Below, piece by piece: positions 16,236 to 24,300 of a stretch of 64,000 nt of DNA. Source of the DNA: Streptomyces sp. CGMCC 4.7035. Its GTDB lineage: Bacteria > Actinomycetota > Actinomycetes > Streptomycetales > Streptomycetaceae. Within the stretch, counting starts at the first letter, position 1. The number at the start of each line of letters is the position of its first letter. The DNA is taken from positions 5,373,001-5,437,000 of the forward strand of contig NZ_CP134053.1 of the NCBI RefSeq assembly GCF_031583065.1. Reading direction: 5' to 3'. The translations under genes were made by a program, and so were the position numbers. The notes under the pieces are model-generated. The model had not been told where the DNA came from. It made no database searches and saw only the letters and a program-made list of their open reading frames with translations.

Positions 16236-16913
16236 CGCCTCGGCCAAAGACGGCCCGTACCAGGTCAGATGACGCCCGCTGACCAGTGCGCACGGCGTCC
16301 CCTCGAACGCCTCCGGGCCGTCCTCGGCCGTGAAGCGGTAGGGCTCGTCGGGCAGCACGACGAGGTCGGGGGCAGCGGCCCGCAGCTCGTCCAGGGGGAT
16401 CCGCGGATAGCGTTCCGGGTGCGCGGCGTGGACGTGGTCCACGCCGAGCCGGGCCAGGACGTCCCCGGCGAAGGTGTCCCGGCCCAGCACCATCCAGGGC
16501 CGGCGCCAGACAGGCACGACGGCGGTCGTACGGCGCTCGGGCACCGGCAGCCTCGACCATGCGGCCCGGGCCTCGACCAGCCAGCGCGGCCGGGCGGGGG
16601 CCCCGCACGCGGCCAGGACCCGCTCCAGCTCGCGGAAGGCCTGGGGCACGTCCCGGACCTCGGTGACCAGCACCTTGAGGCCCGCCTCCCGCAGGGCCGC
16701 GAGATCCGGCTCCCGGTTCTCCTCCTCGTTGGCGAGCACCAGGTCGGGGGCGAGCCGGACGATCCGTTCGACCTTCGGGTTCTTGGTGCCGCCGATCCGG
16801 ACGACGTCGAGGCGTGCCGGATGGCTGCACCAGTCGGTCGCGCCGACCAGCGCGCCCGGCGCGGACAGGGCCACGGTCTCGGTCAGCGACGGGACGAGCG
16901 AGACGACCCTCAT
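16194..16913 (-). CDS. BtuF-like helical-backbone metal/cobalamin receptor protein
   Basis: 239 residues from ATG 16913 (MRVVSLVPSLTETV), the usual family N-terminus; ATG 16934 would add seven residues. The protein shows the two-lobed class III binding-protein fold: VVSLVPSLTE, ATDWCSHP, PDLVLANEEENREPDL, then lobe 2 (WMVLGRDTFAGDVLARLG, APDLVVLPDEPY). It lacks a signal peptide or lipobox, so it is not a conventional transporter component and may be a cytosolic ligand-binding protein. No cobalamin riboswitch is visible. Its final codons lie inside the third copy of the 126-bp repeat shared with the convergent transporter gene. Confidence 0.8.
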   Translation of the reverse strand: MRVVSLVPSLTETVALSAPGALVGATDWCSHPARLDVVRIGGTKNPKVERIVRLAPDLVLANEEENREPDLAALREAGLKVLVTEVRDVPQAFRELERVLAACGAPARPRWLVEARAAWSRLPVPERRTTAVVPVWRRPWMVLGRDTFAGDVLARLGVDHVHAAHPERYPRIPLDELRAAAPDLVVLPDEPYRFTAEDGPEAFEGTPCALVSGRHLTWYGPSLAEAPHVVGEALRAVLR

Positions 16914-17027
16914 CACGGCCACCGGCCGGCGCATTCGGAGGCATCAGGCATACCGGTCAGTATTCCAGCGCGGCACCTGAACGGCTTCCCCCTGGCAGAG
17001 GCGGCCCACCCGGCGCCCTGGGTACGG

Positions 17028-17603
17028 TCAGCGCCGGCCGGAGGGGTCCTCGACCGCCTCGATGTGGTCGGCGACCGCGACGACGATCACGCGGGTGTCC
17101 GGCACGGTCGCCCGCCAGCGATGGCGCACTCCCCCGCTCAGATACAGCGTGTCACCCCGTCCGAGCCGGTGCGCCCGGCCCTCCGCCTCCACCTCGACAC
17201 CGCCGTCGACGACGTACATCACCTCGTCGTTGCGATGCTGGAATTCGCGTCCCTCGTCGTGGTCCCCGATGAACTCCATCGCGTGCAACTGGTGATGACC
17301 GCGCACCAAGGGGCGCACCCGCGCCTGCCCCGGCGGGACTCCCTCGTCGTCGGCCCGCAGGACGTCCACGCTGCACGCCGGGTCGGCCGCCGCGAGCAGT
17401 TCGACGGCGGTGGTGCCCAGGGCGTCGGCGATCCGCTCCAGGGAGGGCCTGCTGGGGCGCGCCCGCTCGTTCTCGACCTGGCTCAGGAAGGGGACCGACA
17501 GGCCGCTGCGCTCGGCCACGACGGCGAGGGTGAGCTCCAGTGCCCGGCGCCGCCGCCGGACGGCCGCGCCCACCCGAAGGGGCTGTTCTTTGTGGTCGCC
17601 CAT
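17028..17603 (-). CDS. XRE-family regulator with C-terminal cupin
   Basis: 191 residues from ATG 17603, with GGAG five bases upstream; the longer frame to 17678 lacks support. Residues 10-70 are an XRE helix-turn-helix (VGAAVRRRRRALELTLAVVAERSGLSVPFLSQVENERARPS). Residues 110-185 are a cupin barrel (FQHRNDEVMYVVDGGVEVEAEG, GDTLYLSGGVRHRWRA) with His/Glu metal ligands. This architecture is typical of PuuR-like regulators of amine or amino-acid metabolism that bind a small effector in the cupin. Genes it controls are unknown; it is isolated between the BtuF-like gene and the betaine transporter. The BtuF-like gene starts 115 bases downstream. Confidence 0.87.
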   Translation of the reverse strand: MGDHKEQPLRVGAAVRRRRRALELTLAVVAERSGLSVPFLSQVENERARPSRPSLERIADALGTTAVELLAAADPACSVDVLRADDEGVPPGQARVRPLVRGHHQLHAMEFIGDHDEGREFQHRNDEVMYVVDGGVEVEAEGRAHRLGRGDTLYLSGGVRHRWRATVPDTRVIVVAVADHIEAVEDPSGRR

Positions 17604-18161
17604 CGCTCCGGCTCCCTCCCTCGCTCGTCGGTCCGCTGCTCTGTCCGTCGGATGCGCCGCCGCTGCCCGATGGCTCATCGGTGTACTGCTTCTGTTGAGT
17701 TGTCTGCACCCTACGCATGTTCGGCAAACCGTTTCATGCGCCCGTCACATCGGTGTCACATACAAGGGTGGTGAGCGTTACAGTTCGCGCCAGTGGACGA
17801 GCCGTGCCGCCTCCCCGCGCGCGCCGCCCTGGCAGCGGAGGAAAAGGCCTGGCCAGAGACCCGGGGCGACCGTCGAGGCGGCCGCGATGCGGCGAGGGGC
17901 CGCGCGGCCCGAAGGGGCGTGAACGGTGAGTCGGGCGGTGCCACCGGGCACGGAGGTGACGCCCGCGGCACCTCCGGAGCAGCACGACAAGGCCCGGGGG
18001 CACCGAATCGGCGTTCGGCGCCCCCGGGCGGCAGGGCGTGGGTACGGCATGGTCGCGGACCGGATGCGGTTGTCCGGATCCTTCTCGTACGCCAGTACGT
18101 AGTGCGGTCCGCCGGCGGGTCACCGCGGAGTCATCCGCTCCACGGTTCCCCGGCGCTCACC
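17604..18161. other. Non-coding gap between XRE-cupin and betaine transporter genes
   Basis: About 560 bases. Open frames on both strands exist but are low-complexity Arg/Gly/Pro translations without support. The sequence contains one strong hairpin (17992-18029) and otherwise nothing I recognise. Confidence 0.5.
17992..18029 (-). terminator. GC-rich hairpin downstream of the betaine transporter operon
   Basis: Perfect 10-bp stem GCCCGGGGGC / GCCCCCGGGC around an 18-base loop. It lies about 130 bases after the transporter stop (18162) on the minus strand and may terminate that operon. No T-run. Confidence 0.4.
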
Positions 18162-20036
18162 TCACCCTGAAGTTCCTTGCCGACCCGGCGAGTTGCCGCT
18201 ACCGGACCGGGAAGTGGCCGCGGCGCCGGAAACGGACTTCTGGACGGGGGCGAGCTTGTCGACGAGGCCCGGGTTCTTCTTCAGCCAGGCGCGCACAGCG
18301 TCCTGCTGCCTGCCCTTCCCGGCCTTGTTGATCTCCGCTTCAAGGCCGGTGAGCTGCTTCTCGTCCATTGTGAAGTTCTTCAGCCAGGTGCCGAGGACGG
18401 GGTTGTCCTGCGTGAAGCCCTTGCGGGCGAGCGTGTGCACCGCGTCGCCCTTGCCCCAGGCTCCCTTGGGGTCCTTGAGCTTCTTCAGGTCGTAGTCGTG
18501 GTACGCCCAGTGCGGCGACCAGAGCGGGACGACGACGGGCTCCTTCCTGGCGTACGCGCGCTTCAGCTCGGCGAGCATCGCGGGCGTGGAGCTGTCGACG
18601 ACCCGGTACTCCTTGTCGAGGCCGTACTCCTTGAGGACCGTGTTCTTGAGCAGGCTCATCTCGCCGGCGCTCGACTCGATGCCGGTGATCTTCCCGCCGA
18701 AGGTGCCCGCCCTGCCCTTGAGGTCCTCCAGCGAGTCGATGCCCTTCATGTACGAGGGCACGCTCAGCTCCAGCGACGTGGGGCCGTACCAGGAACCCAG
18801 GTCGTCGAGCCGGCTGCCGTACTTCTTCCAGTACTGCTCGTGCGTGGTGGGCAACCAGGAGTCCGTCTCGAAGTCGATGTCGCCCTGGGCGAGCGAGGTG
18901 TACAGCGGTCCGGCGTCGAGCTGCTTGACGTCGACCTGGAACCCGCGCCGCTCCAGGATCTCCTTCCACAGGAACGTGGAGGCGACGCCCTCGTCCCACG
19001 GGAGGTAGCCGATGGTGACCTTCTTGCCCTGGCCGACGTTCCGCGTGTCGGCCGCGGTGGCGGCCTTGTCACCGCCGCCGAAGACGCCCATCCCGCCGCC
19101 GGCGAGCGCGAGCACGACCACGCCGATCACGGCCACGGCGGGCCGGGGGCGGTACGACCAGATCTTCAGGCCCCGCGCCGCACGCATCCGGGCGGCGGTG
19201 CGCCGGCCCAGCGGGGAGACCTGGGTGCCCAGGGCGCTGGTCATGCGGTCCAGGTAGATCGCCAGAATGACGATGGCGACACCGGCCTCGGCGCCGAGAC
19301 CGACGTTGAGCTGGCCGATGGCCTCGTTCACGTCGCCGCCGAGACCGCCGGTGCCGACCATGCCCGCGATGGCCGCCATGGACAGGCCCAGCATGATGAC
19401 CTGGTTGACACCGGCCATGACGGTGGGCAGGGCGAGAGGGAGCTGGACGCGCAGCAGCGTGTTGCGCGGGGTGGTGCCGAACGCCTCGGCGGCCTCGACC
19501 AGCTCCTTGTCGACCTGGCGGATGCCCAGCTCGGTCATGCGGACGCCGGGCGCGAGGGCGAAGATCAGGGTGGCGACGATGCCCGCGGGAGCGCCGGTGC
19601 CGAAGAAGAGGATCGCCGGGATGAGGTAGATCATCGCGGGCAGCGTCTGCATGAAGTCGAGCACCGGCCGGACGATGGCGCCGACCCGGCCGGCACGGGC
19701 CGCCCAGATGCCCACGGGCACGGAGACGACGAGCGCGATGATCGTCGCCACGAGGACGAGCGAGAGGGTCACCATCGCGTCCTCCCACAGCTCCAGGGAG
19801 TCGATGAAGGCGAATCCCGCAAAGGTGAGGACACCTGCGGACGTGCCGCGCAGCCAGAACGCGATCACGGCGAGGATGCCCGCGAGCAGCAGGGGCTCGG
19901 GGGCCTGGAGGACGGCGTTGATGCCGTCGAAGGCGCCCTGGTAGACAATCTTGCAAAGGTCGAACAGCCATGCCACGTGGTGCAGCAGCCAGTCGACCGT
20001 GGAGTTGACCCAGTCGCCGAACGGGATCCTAGGCAC
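18162..20036 (-). CDS. Glycine betaine/proline ABC transporter, fused permease and substrate-binding protein (ProW-ProX type)
   Basis: 624-residue fusion. Residues about 1-290 are the permease: several membrane helices (LLAGILAVIAFWLRGTS, VLVATIIALVVSVPVGIWAAR) and the ABC permease loop EAAEAFGTTPRNTLLRVQLPLALPTVMAG. A further helix at about 297-317 (PAVAVIGVVVLALAGGGMGVF) tethers the OpuAC-type binding domain at residues 330-600 (KKVTIGYLPWDEGVASTFLWKEIL, DSWLPTTHEQYWKKY, FGGKITGIESSAGEM). It imports compatible solutes such as glycine betaine for osmoprotection. It overlaps the ATPase gene upstream by eight bases, forming a two-gene operon. Fusion of the two parts is common in Gram-positive OpuA-like systems. 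Confidence 0.9.
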   Translation of the reverse strand: MPRIPFGDWVNSTVDWLLHHVAWLFDLCKIVYQGAFDGINAVLQAPEPLLLAGILAVIAFWLRGTSAGVLTFAGFAFIDSLELWEDAMVTLSLVLVATIIALVVSVPVGIWAARAGRVGAIVRPVLDFMQTLPAMIYLIPAILFFGTGAPAGIVATLIFALAPGVRMTELGIRQVDKELVEAAEAFGTTPRNTLLRVQLPLALPTVMAGVNQVIMLGLSMAAIAGMVGTGGLGGDVNEAIGQLNVGLGAEAGVAIVILAIYLDRMTSALGTQVSPLGRRTAARMRAARGLKIWSYRPRPAVAVIGVVVLALAGGGMGVFGGGDKAATAADTRNVGQGKKVTIGYLPWDEGVASTFLWKEILERRGFQVDVKQLDAGPLYTSLAQGDIDFETDSWLPTTHEQYWKKYGSRLDDLGSWYGPTSLELSVPSYMKGIDSLEDLKGRAGTFGGKITGIESSAGEMSLLKNTVLKEYGLDKEYRVVDSSTPAMLAELKRAYARKEPVVVPLWSPHWAYHDYDLKKLKDPKGAWGKGDAVHTLARKGFTQDNPVLGTWLKNFTMDEKQLTGLEAEINKAGKGRQQDAVRAWLKKNPGLVDKLAPVQKSVSGAAATSRSGSGNSPGRQGTSG

Positions 20037-21114
20037 GGGCGCTCACCTTCCCTCCCTCCTCGCGGGACGTGTCGCAGGGCGTGGGCCCTCCCGTCCGGTC
20101 GCCGAGGAAGCCGACGAGGCGCTGCCTGGGTACGACGCCCACGAGCCCGCGCCGCGCGTCGAGCACGGCGACCGGGTGCGCGAGGCGGGCGCTGATCGCG
20201 CACAGCTCCACGAACGGGGTCTCGGGTGTCACGGTCTCGCAGCCGCAGTCCGCCTCGTCGCCGCGCACGGCGGTGTCCATGACGACGCCCGCGGTCAGCA
20301 CGCGGGAACGGTCGACGTCCTGGGTGAAGGAAGCCACGTAGTCGTCGGCGGGGCGCACGAGGATGTCCTCCGCGGTGCCGATCTGCACGATGCGGCCGTC
20401 CCGCATCACGGCGATGCGGTCGCCCAGGCGCATGGCCTCGTTGAGGTCGTGCGTGATGAAGACGATCGTCTTCTTCAGGGTCTTCTGGAGTTCCAGGAGC
20501 TGGTCCTGCATGTCGCGGCGGATCAGCGGGTCGAGCGCGCTGAACGACTCGTCCATCAGCAACAGATCGGCGTCCGTGGCGAGCGCGCGGGCCAGGCCGA
20601 CCCGCTGCTGCATGCCGCCGGACAGCTCGTCGGGCCAGGACTTCTCCCAGCCGGCCAGGCCGCACAGGGCGAGCGCCTCGTCGGCGCGGCGCTCGCGCTC
20701 GGCGCGGGGCACGCCCTGTACTTCGAGGCCGTAGGCGGCGTTCTCGCGGACGCTGCGGTGCGGGAAGAGCGCGAAGTGCTGGAAGACCATGCTGATCTTC
20801 CGTGAGCGGACCTCACGCAGCTCGCGGGGGCCCAGCGCGGTGAGATCCTGGCCGTCGAAGCGGACGTGTCCCGCGGTCGGCTCGAGCAGTCCGTTGAGCA
20901 TGCGCAGCAGCGTGGACTTGCCGGATCCGGACAGGCCCATGACGACGAAGATCTGGCCCGGCTCCACCGTGAAGGATGCGTCGATCACGGCGGCGGTGGT
21001 GCCGTCGGCGCGCAGCTCCTCACGGTCGGCTCCCTGCCGGAGCCGTTCCACGGCGTTGTCGGGTCGTCTGCCGAACACCTTGTAGAGGTGCTCGGCCTCA
21101 AGCCTGGATGACAC
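20029..21114 (-). CDS. Glycine betaine/proline ABC transporter ATP-binding protein (ProV type)
   Basis: 361 residues from GTG 21114, preceded by GAGAGG. The ATPase has Walker A GLSGSGKSTLLRM, Q-loop MVFQHFALFPHRS, signature DELSGGMQQRVGLARAL and Walker B LLLMDESFSALDP followed by THD. The C-terminal region (about 270-350) is a CBS-like module, with RVLTAGVVMDTAV and VAVLDARRGLVGVVPRQRLVGFL; in OpuA-type transporters this part senses ionic strength. It overlaps the permease/binding-protein gene by eight bases. An inverted repeat TTGCAAA-N8-TTTGCAA 32 bases upstream is a likely operator. Confidence 0.92.
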   Translation of the reverse strand: MSSRLEAEHLYKVFGRRPDNAVERLRQGADREELRADGTTAAVIDASFTVEPGQIFVVMGLSGSGKSTLLRMLNGLLEPTAGHVRFDGQDLTALGPRELREVRSRKISMVFQHFALFPHRSVRENAAYGLEVQGVPRAERERRADEALALCGLAGWEKSWPDELSGGMQQRVGLARALATDADLLLMDESFSALDPLIRRDMQDQLLELQKTLKKTIVFITHDLNEAMRLGDRIAVMRDGRIVQIGTAEDILVRPADDYVASFTQDVDRSRVLTAGVVMDTAVRGDEADCGCETVTPETPFVELCAISARLAHPVAVLDARRGLVGVVPRQRLVGFLGDRTGGPTPCDTSREEGGKVSARA

Positions 21115-21145
21115 AGGTACCTCTCATCTCGAAGCCTCCGAGCCG

Positions 21146-21167
21146 TTGCAAACGATTTAATTTGCAA
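21146..21167 (-). promoter_or_regulatory. Operator-like inverted repeat upstream of the betaine transporter
   Basis: Perfect TTGCAAA-N8-TTTGCAA, conspicuously AT-rich for this genome, ending 32 bases before the GTG start of the ATPase gene. Its position suits a repressor or activator site controlling the transporter. Confidence 0.5.
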
Positions 21168-21232
21168 TCGGCATCGCTTCGACGCGCGCCTGCCCCTCGC
21201 CTGTACAGGGCAAACGCACGAGTGGTTCAGTT

Positions 21233-21251
21233 CACAAGTCGTTCACTTGTG
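21233..21251. promoter_or_regulatory. Second inverted repeat in the proV/exonuclease intergenic region
   Basis: Arms CACAAGT / ACTTGTG around five bases, in the divergent region between the betaine transporter and the exonuclease gene. It could serve either direction. Symmetry is the only evidence. Confidence 0.3.
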
Positions 21252-21305
21252 CCACGCCAGGGAGTCCGCACCACTTCCGAGGGGGCACTGTCGGTGCCGT
21301 ACGGC

Positions 21306-22247
21306 ATGATGCGGAAGGTGACGCAGACAACCCGACGGCTCATGCTCCTCGACACCGCCTCGCTCTACTTCCGCGCCTACTTCGGCATCCCGGACTCCGT
21401 GAAGGCCCCGGACGGCACGCCCGTGAACGCCGTGCGCGGGCTGCTCGACTTCATCGACCGCCTGGTCCGGGACCACCGCCCGGACGACCTGGTCGCCTGC
21501 ATGGACGCGGACTGGCGCCCGCACTGGCGGGTCGAGCTGATCCCGACCTACAAGGCGCACCGCGTGGCCGAGGAGCACGAGGCGGGCCCGGACGAGGAGG
21601 AGGTGCCGGACACGCTCTCCCCTCAGGTGCCCGTCATCGAGGGCGTCCTGGACGCGCTGGGCATCGCGCGCGTGGGCGTGGCGGCGTACGAGGCGGACGA
21701 TGTGATCGGCACGTTCACGGCACGCGCGAAGGGACCGGTCGACATCGTCACCGGCGACCGCGACCTGTACCAACTGGTCGACGACGCCCGCGGGGTGCGT
21801 GTGCTGTATCCGCTCAAGGGCGTCGGCACGCTCCAGCTGACCGACGAGGCGTTCCTGCGCGAGAAGTACGGCGTCGACGGGCGGGGTTACGCGGACCTGG
21901 CGCTGCTGCGCGGCGACCCGAGCGACGGGCTGCCGGGCGTGCCGGGCATCGGCGAGAAGACGGCCGCGAAGCTGCTCGCCGAGTTCGGCGACCTGGCCGG
22001 GATCATGGCCGCGGTCGAGGACCCCAAGTCGAAGCTCACCCCGGCACAGCGCAAGCGGCTCGACGAGGCACGGCCCTATGTCGCGGTCGCACCCAAGGTC
22101 GTCCGCGTCGCCGACGACCTGCCGCTGCCCGAGGTCGACACGGCACTTCCGCACGCCCCGCGCGACCCGTCCGCCCTGAACGAGCTGGCGACCCGCTGGG
22201 GCCTGGGCGGCTCCCTGCAGCGGCTGCTCACCACGCTCGGGGCGTGA
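21306..22247 (+). CDS. 5'-3' exonuclease (FEN/Pol I 5'-nuclease family)
   Basis: 313 residues from ATG 21306. This is the stand-alone counterpart of the 5'-nuclease domain of DNA polymerase I. Conserved acidic metal ligands are visible in LMLLDTASLYFRAYF, LVACMDADWRPHWR, YEADDVIGTFTA and DIVTGDRDLYQLVDD. The helix-hairpin-helix region is GLPGVPGIGEKTAAKLLAEFG. It acts on 5' flaps or RNA primers in replication and repair. Divergent from the betaine transporter. The start could be one of two adjacent ATG codons; both lack a clear ribosome site. Confidence 0.88.
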   Translation: MMRKVTQTTRRLMLLDTASLYFRAYFGIPDSVKAPDGTPVNAVRGLLDFIDRLVRDHRPDDLVACMDADWRPHWRVELIPTYKAHRVAEEHEAGPDEEEVPDTLSPQVPVIEGVLDALGIARVGVAAYEADDVIGTFTARAKGPVDIVTGDRDLYQLVDDARGVRVLYPLKGVGTLQLTDEAFLREKYGVDGRGYADLALLRGDPSDGLPGVPGIGEKTAAKLLAEFGDLAGIMAAVEDPKSKLTPAQRKRLDEARPYVAVAPKVVRVADDLPLPEVDTALPHAPRDPSALNELATRWGLGGSLQRLLTTLGA

Positions 22248-22439
22248 GGGCCCCGACGGCACCCAACCCGCCGGGAGGCGGCGGGACCGGACCGGACACG
22301 GCCACGCGTCCGAATGTCCCCTCATGCCTCCTCGGCGAGCCGCAGCTCGGCACCGGGCTGCGGCACGGCGAACGTGCCGGTCCAGGCGCGCGCTCATCAA
22401 CTCTTCACGGGAGAGGTGTTAACTGGAAGGAGGTGCTAA

Positions 22440-22455
22440 CTTAGGTAAACCTAAG
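22440..22455 (+). promoter_or_regulatory. Iron box (DmdR/IdeR-type operator)
   Basis: CTTAGGTAAACCTAAG is a near-perfect match to the actinobacterial iron-box core TTAGG-N4-CCTAA, 22 bases before the siderophore-interacting protein start. It predicts repression by the iron-loaded DtxR-family regulator and induction in iron starvation. Confidence 0.8.
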
Positions 22456-22477
22456 CAGAGGGAACTGGGAGGCCGTC

Positions 22478-23323
22478 ATGGCAGAGCGCCCGGCAGGCGG
22501 GGGCCGCAAGGCCCACTCCGCGCAGGTCATCCGCACGGAGCGGCTGAGCCCGCACATGCAGCGTGTAGTGCTCGGCGGCGAGGGCCTGGCCGATTTCTCG
22601 GCGGGTACCTGCACCGATCACTATGTGAAGCTGCTCTTCCCGCCGGCCGAGGGCGTCACCTACCCCGAACCCTTCGACATGCAGCGGATCCGCGAGGAGT
22701 TGCCGCGCGACCAGTGGCCGGTGACACGTACCTACACCGTGCGCGCATGGGACCCCGAACACCGGGAACTGACCCTTGACTTCGTGGTCCACGGCGACGA
22801 GGGCCTCGCCGGACCGTGGGCGGTGCGCGTCCAGCCGGGCGAGACCGTGCGGTTCATGGGCCCCGGCGGCGCCTACGCCCCCGACGCGGGTGCCGACTGG
22901 CACCTGTTCGTCGGCGACGAGAGCGCTCTGCCCGCGATCGCGGCCGCACTGGAGTCGCTGCCGGACGGCGCCGACACCTACGCCTTCGTGGAGGTCTCGG
23001 GCCCCGAGGAGGAGCAGAAGATCGACTCCGATGTAGAGGTGGTCTGGCTGCACCGCGGAGACCGGCCGATCGGCGAGGCCCTGGTGGAGGCCGTCCGGGC
23101 ACTGGAGTTCCCCGAGGGCCGGGTGCACGCGTTCGTGCACGGCGAGGCGAGCTTCGTGAAGGAACTGCGCCGACTGCTGCGCGTCGAGCGGCAGATCCCG
23201 CGCGAGGACCTCTCGATCTCCGGCTACTGGCGCCTGGGCCACAACGAGGACGGCTGGCAGGCGTCGAAGCGGGAGTGGAACGCGCGCATCGAGGCGGAGC
23301 AGGAGGGCGCGACCGCCGCGTAG
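22478..23323 (+). CDS. Siderophore-interacting protein (FAD-dependent ferric-siderophore reductase)
   Basis: 281-residue flavoprotein of the ViuB/YqjH type, which reduces ferric siderophores in the cytosol to release iron. An N-terminal FAD-binding barrel contains TRTYTVRAWD (FAD phosphate motif) and FVVHGDEGLAGPWA. The NAD(P)H-binding half has WHLFVGDESALPAIAAALE and AFVHGEASFVKELRRLL, then the family C-terminus ISGYWRLGHNEDGWQASKREW. An iron box lies directly upstream and a 17-bp perfect hairpin terminator directly downstream, so this is a monocistronic iron-regulated gene. ATG 22478 has GGGAGG upstream. Confidence 0.92.
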   Translation: MAERPAGGGRKAHSAQVIRTERLSPHMQRVVLGGEGLADFSAGTCTDHYVKLLFPPAEGVTYPEPFDMQRIREELPRDQWPVTRTYTVRAWDPEHRELTLDFVVHGDEGLAGPWAVRVQPGETVRFMGPGGAYAPDAGADWHLFVGDESALPAIAAALESLPDGADTYAFVEVSGPEEEQKIDSDVEVVWLHRGDRPIGEALVEAVRALEFPEGRVHAFVHGEASFVKELRRLLRVERQIPREDLSISGYWRLGHNEDGWQASKREWNARIEAEQEGATAA

Positions 23324-23330
23324 CACGCCG

Positions 23331-23369
23331 GAAGCGGCGGCACCCGCCTTGTGCGGGTGCCGCCGCTTC
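23331..23369. terminator. Strong bidirectional terminator hairpin
   Basis: Perfect 17-bp stem starting GAAGCGGCGGCACCCGC with a five-base loop, seven bases after the siderophore-interacting protein stop and 16 bases before the end of the convergent permease pseudogene. Confidence 0.85.
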
Positions 23370-23385
23370 GCTGCGTCCGGTGTGC

Positions 23386-24161
23386 TCACACGGACCGCTG
23401 GTACGACCGGAACGTCCGGATCGACAGCCACACCGAGACGACCGCCAGCCCCAGCAGTGCCCCGCCCCGGCCGAACACCTGCCCCCAGTCGGGGTGCGCG
23501 GACATCGCCGAACGGCCCGCCATCATCGCCCAGTCGAGCGGGTTGAAGTCGGCGATGTGCCGCTCCAGGAGGGCATTTGGTCCGGCGCCATGAAGGCGCT
23601 CGAAAGAAACGTCAGCGGCAGCAGCAGGAACGTGTTGATGCCGATGATCGACTCCCGCTCCCGCACCAGCATCCCCAGCGCGTTGGACAGCGCCCCGAAG
23701 ACCGTGCCGAGCAGCACGGAGGCGAGGACCAGGATCGCGATGCCCCCGATGCCGCCCGGGTAGTGGGCGCCGCCCAGCAGACCGAGCAGCCCGATGATGA
23801 CCGACTGCAGGGCGGTGACCAGGCCGTTGTTGACGACGTTGCCGTTCATCAGCGCGGCCCGGCTGACCGGCGTGGTCAGGAAGCGGTTGAGCGTGCCCCG
23901 CTGGATCTCCTCCAGGGTGCCCATGCCGGCCCACATGTTGGAGCTGAGGGCACTCATCACGACCACGCCCGGCACCAGGTAGTCGAGATACGAGGTGGTG
24001 CCGAAGCCGCCGAGTTCGACGACCTTCTTGAAGAGGTTGCCGAACAGGAACAGCCAGATCACCGGCTGGATCAGAGTGATGATCGCGTAGGCGGGCTGCC
24101 GTGCGAACACCATGAGTTGACGCTGCGTCATGTACCAGGTCTGGGAGATCGTCGTGCTCAT
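23386..24161 (-). pseudogene. ABC-2 type permease of a drug-type exporter, frameshifted
   Basis: The first part (ATG 24161 to about 23566) encodes a DrrB-like permease: QRQLMVFARQPAYAIITLIQP, YLVPGVVVMSALSSNMWAGMG, EEIQRGTLNRFLTTPVSR, with four to five membrane segments. The reading frame is lost near 23562-23568, just after FMAPDQMPSW. The expected continuation (ERHIADFNPLDWAMMAGR, then a last helix and TFRSYQRSV) is in another frame down to the stop at 23386. The break fits loss of one CTGG unit. Its ATG overlaps the restored stop of the ATPase gene. The permease would be non-functional unless this is a sequencing error. Confidence 0.8.
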
Positions 24162-24207
24162 CGCGCACCCCCGGCCACGGCCGGCTCGCCTTCCGTTTCG
24201 GTCTCGG
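24158..24207 (-). pseudogene. Detached 3' end of the ABC exporter ATPase gene
   Basis: Fifty bases between the TnpB element and the permease start. In the ATPase frame they read ETETEGEPAVAGGAR and stop, overlapping the permease ATG as ATGA. This is the displaced C-terminus of the ATPase at 25662-26611, separated by insertion of the element. Confidence 0.75.
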
Positions 24208-24300
24208 ATTGACTTGCTCCTCGGGCTGAAGCCCGAGGATTCTGGCCTTCCGGTCCGGTGCTGTGCCGCTACGCGGCACGGGCTCCGGACCGGATTCCAT
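24208..24300 (-). ncRNA. Candidate omega-RNA (reRNA) scaffold at the TnpB right end
   Basis: On the minus strand, overlapping and following the tnpB 3' end, there is a nested stem: CCGGTCCGG (24250-24258) with CCGGACCGG (24285-24293), enclosing GTGCCGC/GCGGCAC. It is followed by the terminal hairpin at 24219-24238. TnpB proteins known from this family use an RNA from exactly this place, with its 3' guide in the flanking DNA. Here the guide would be the 20 bases 24207-24188, i.e. the interrupted ATPase gene. Inference from structure and position. Confidence 0.5.

Noticed and set aside
16194..17030. Cobalamin riboswitch near the BtuF-like gene
   Set aside because: No B12-box-like sequence is visible and the protein lacks a signal peptide, so a regulated uptake system is not supported.
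17793..18170. Possible 125-residue gene in the XRE-betaine transporter gap
   Set aside because: Translation is Arg/Gly-rich, with no ribosome site and no recognisable motif; competing open frames exist on the opposite strand.
18586..19008. Plus-strand open frames inside the betaine transporter gene
   Set aside because: They are shadows of the fused permease/binding protein, whose domains cover the region completely.
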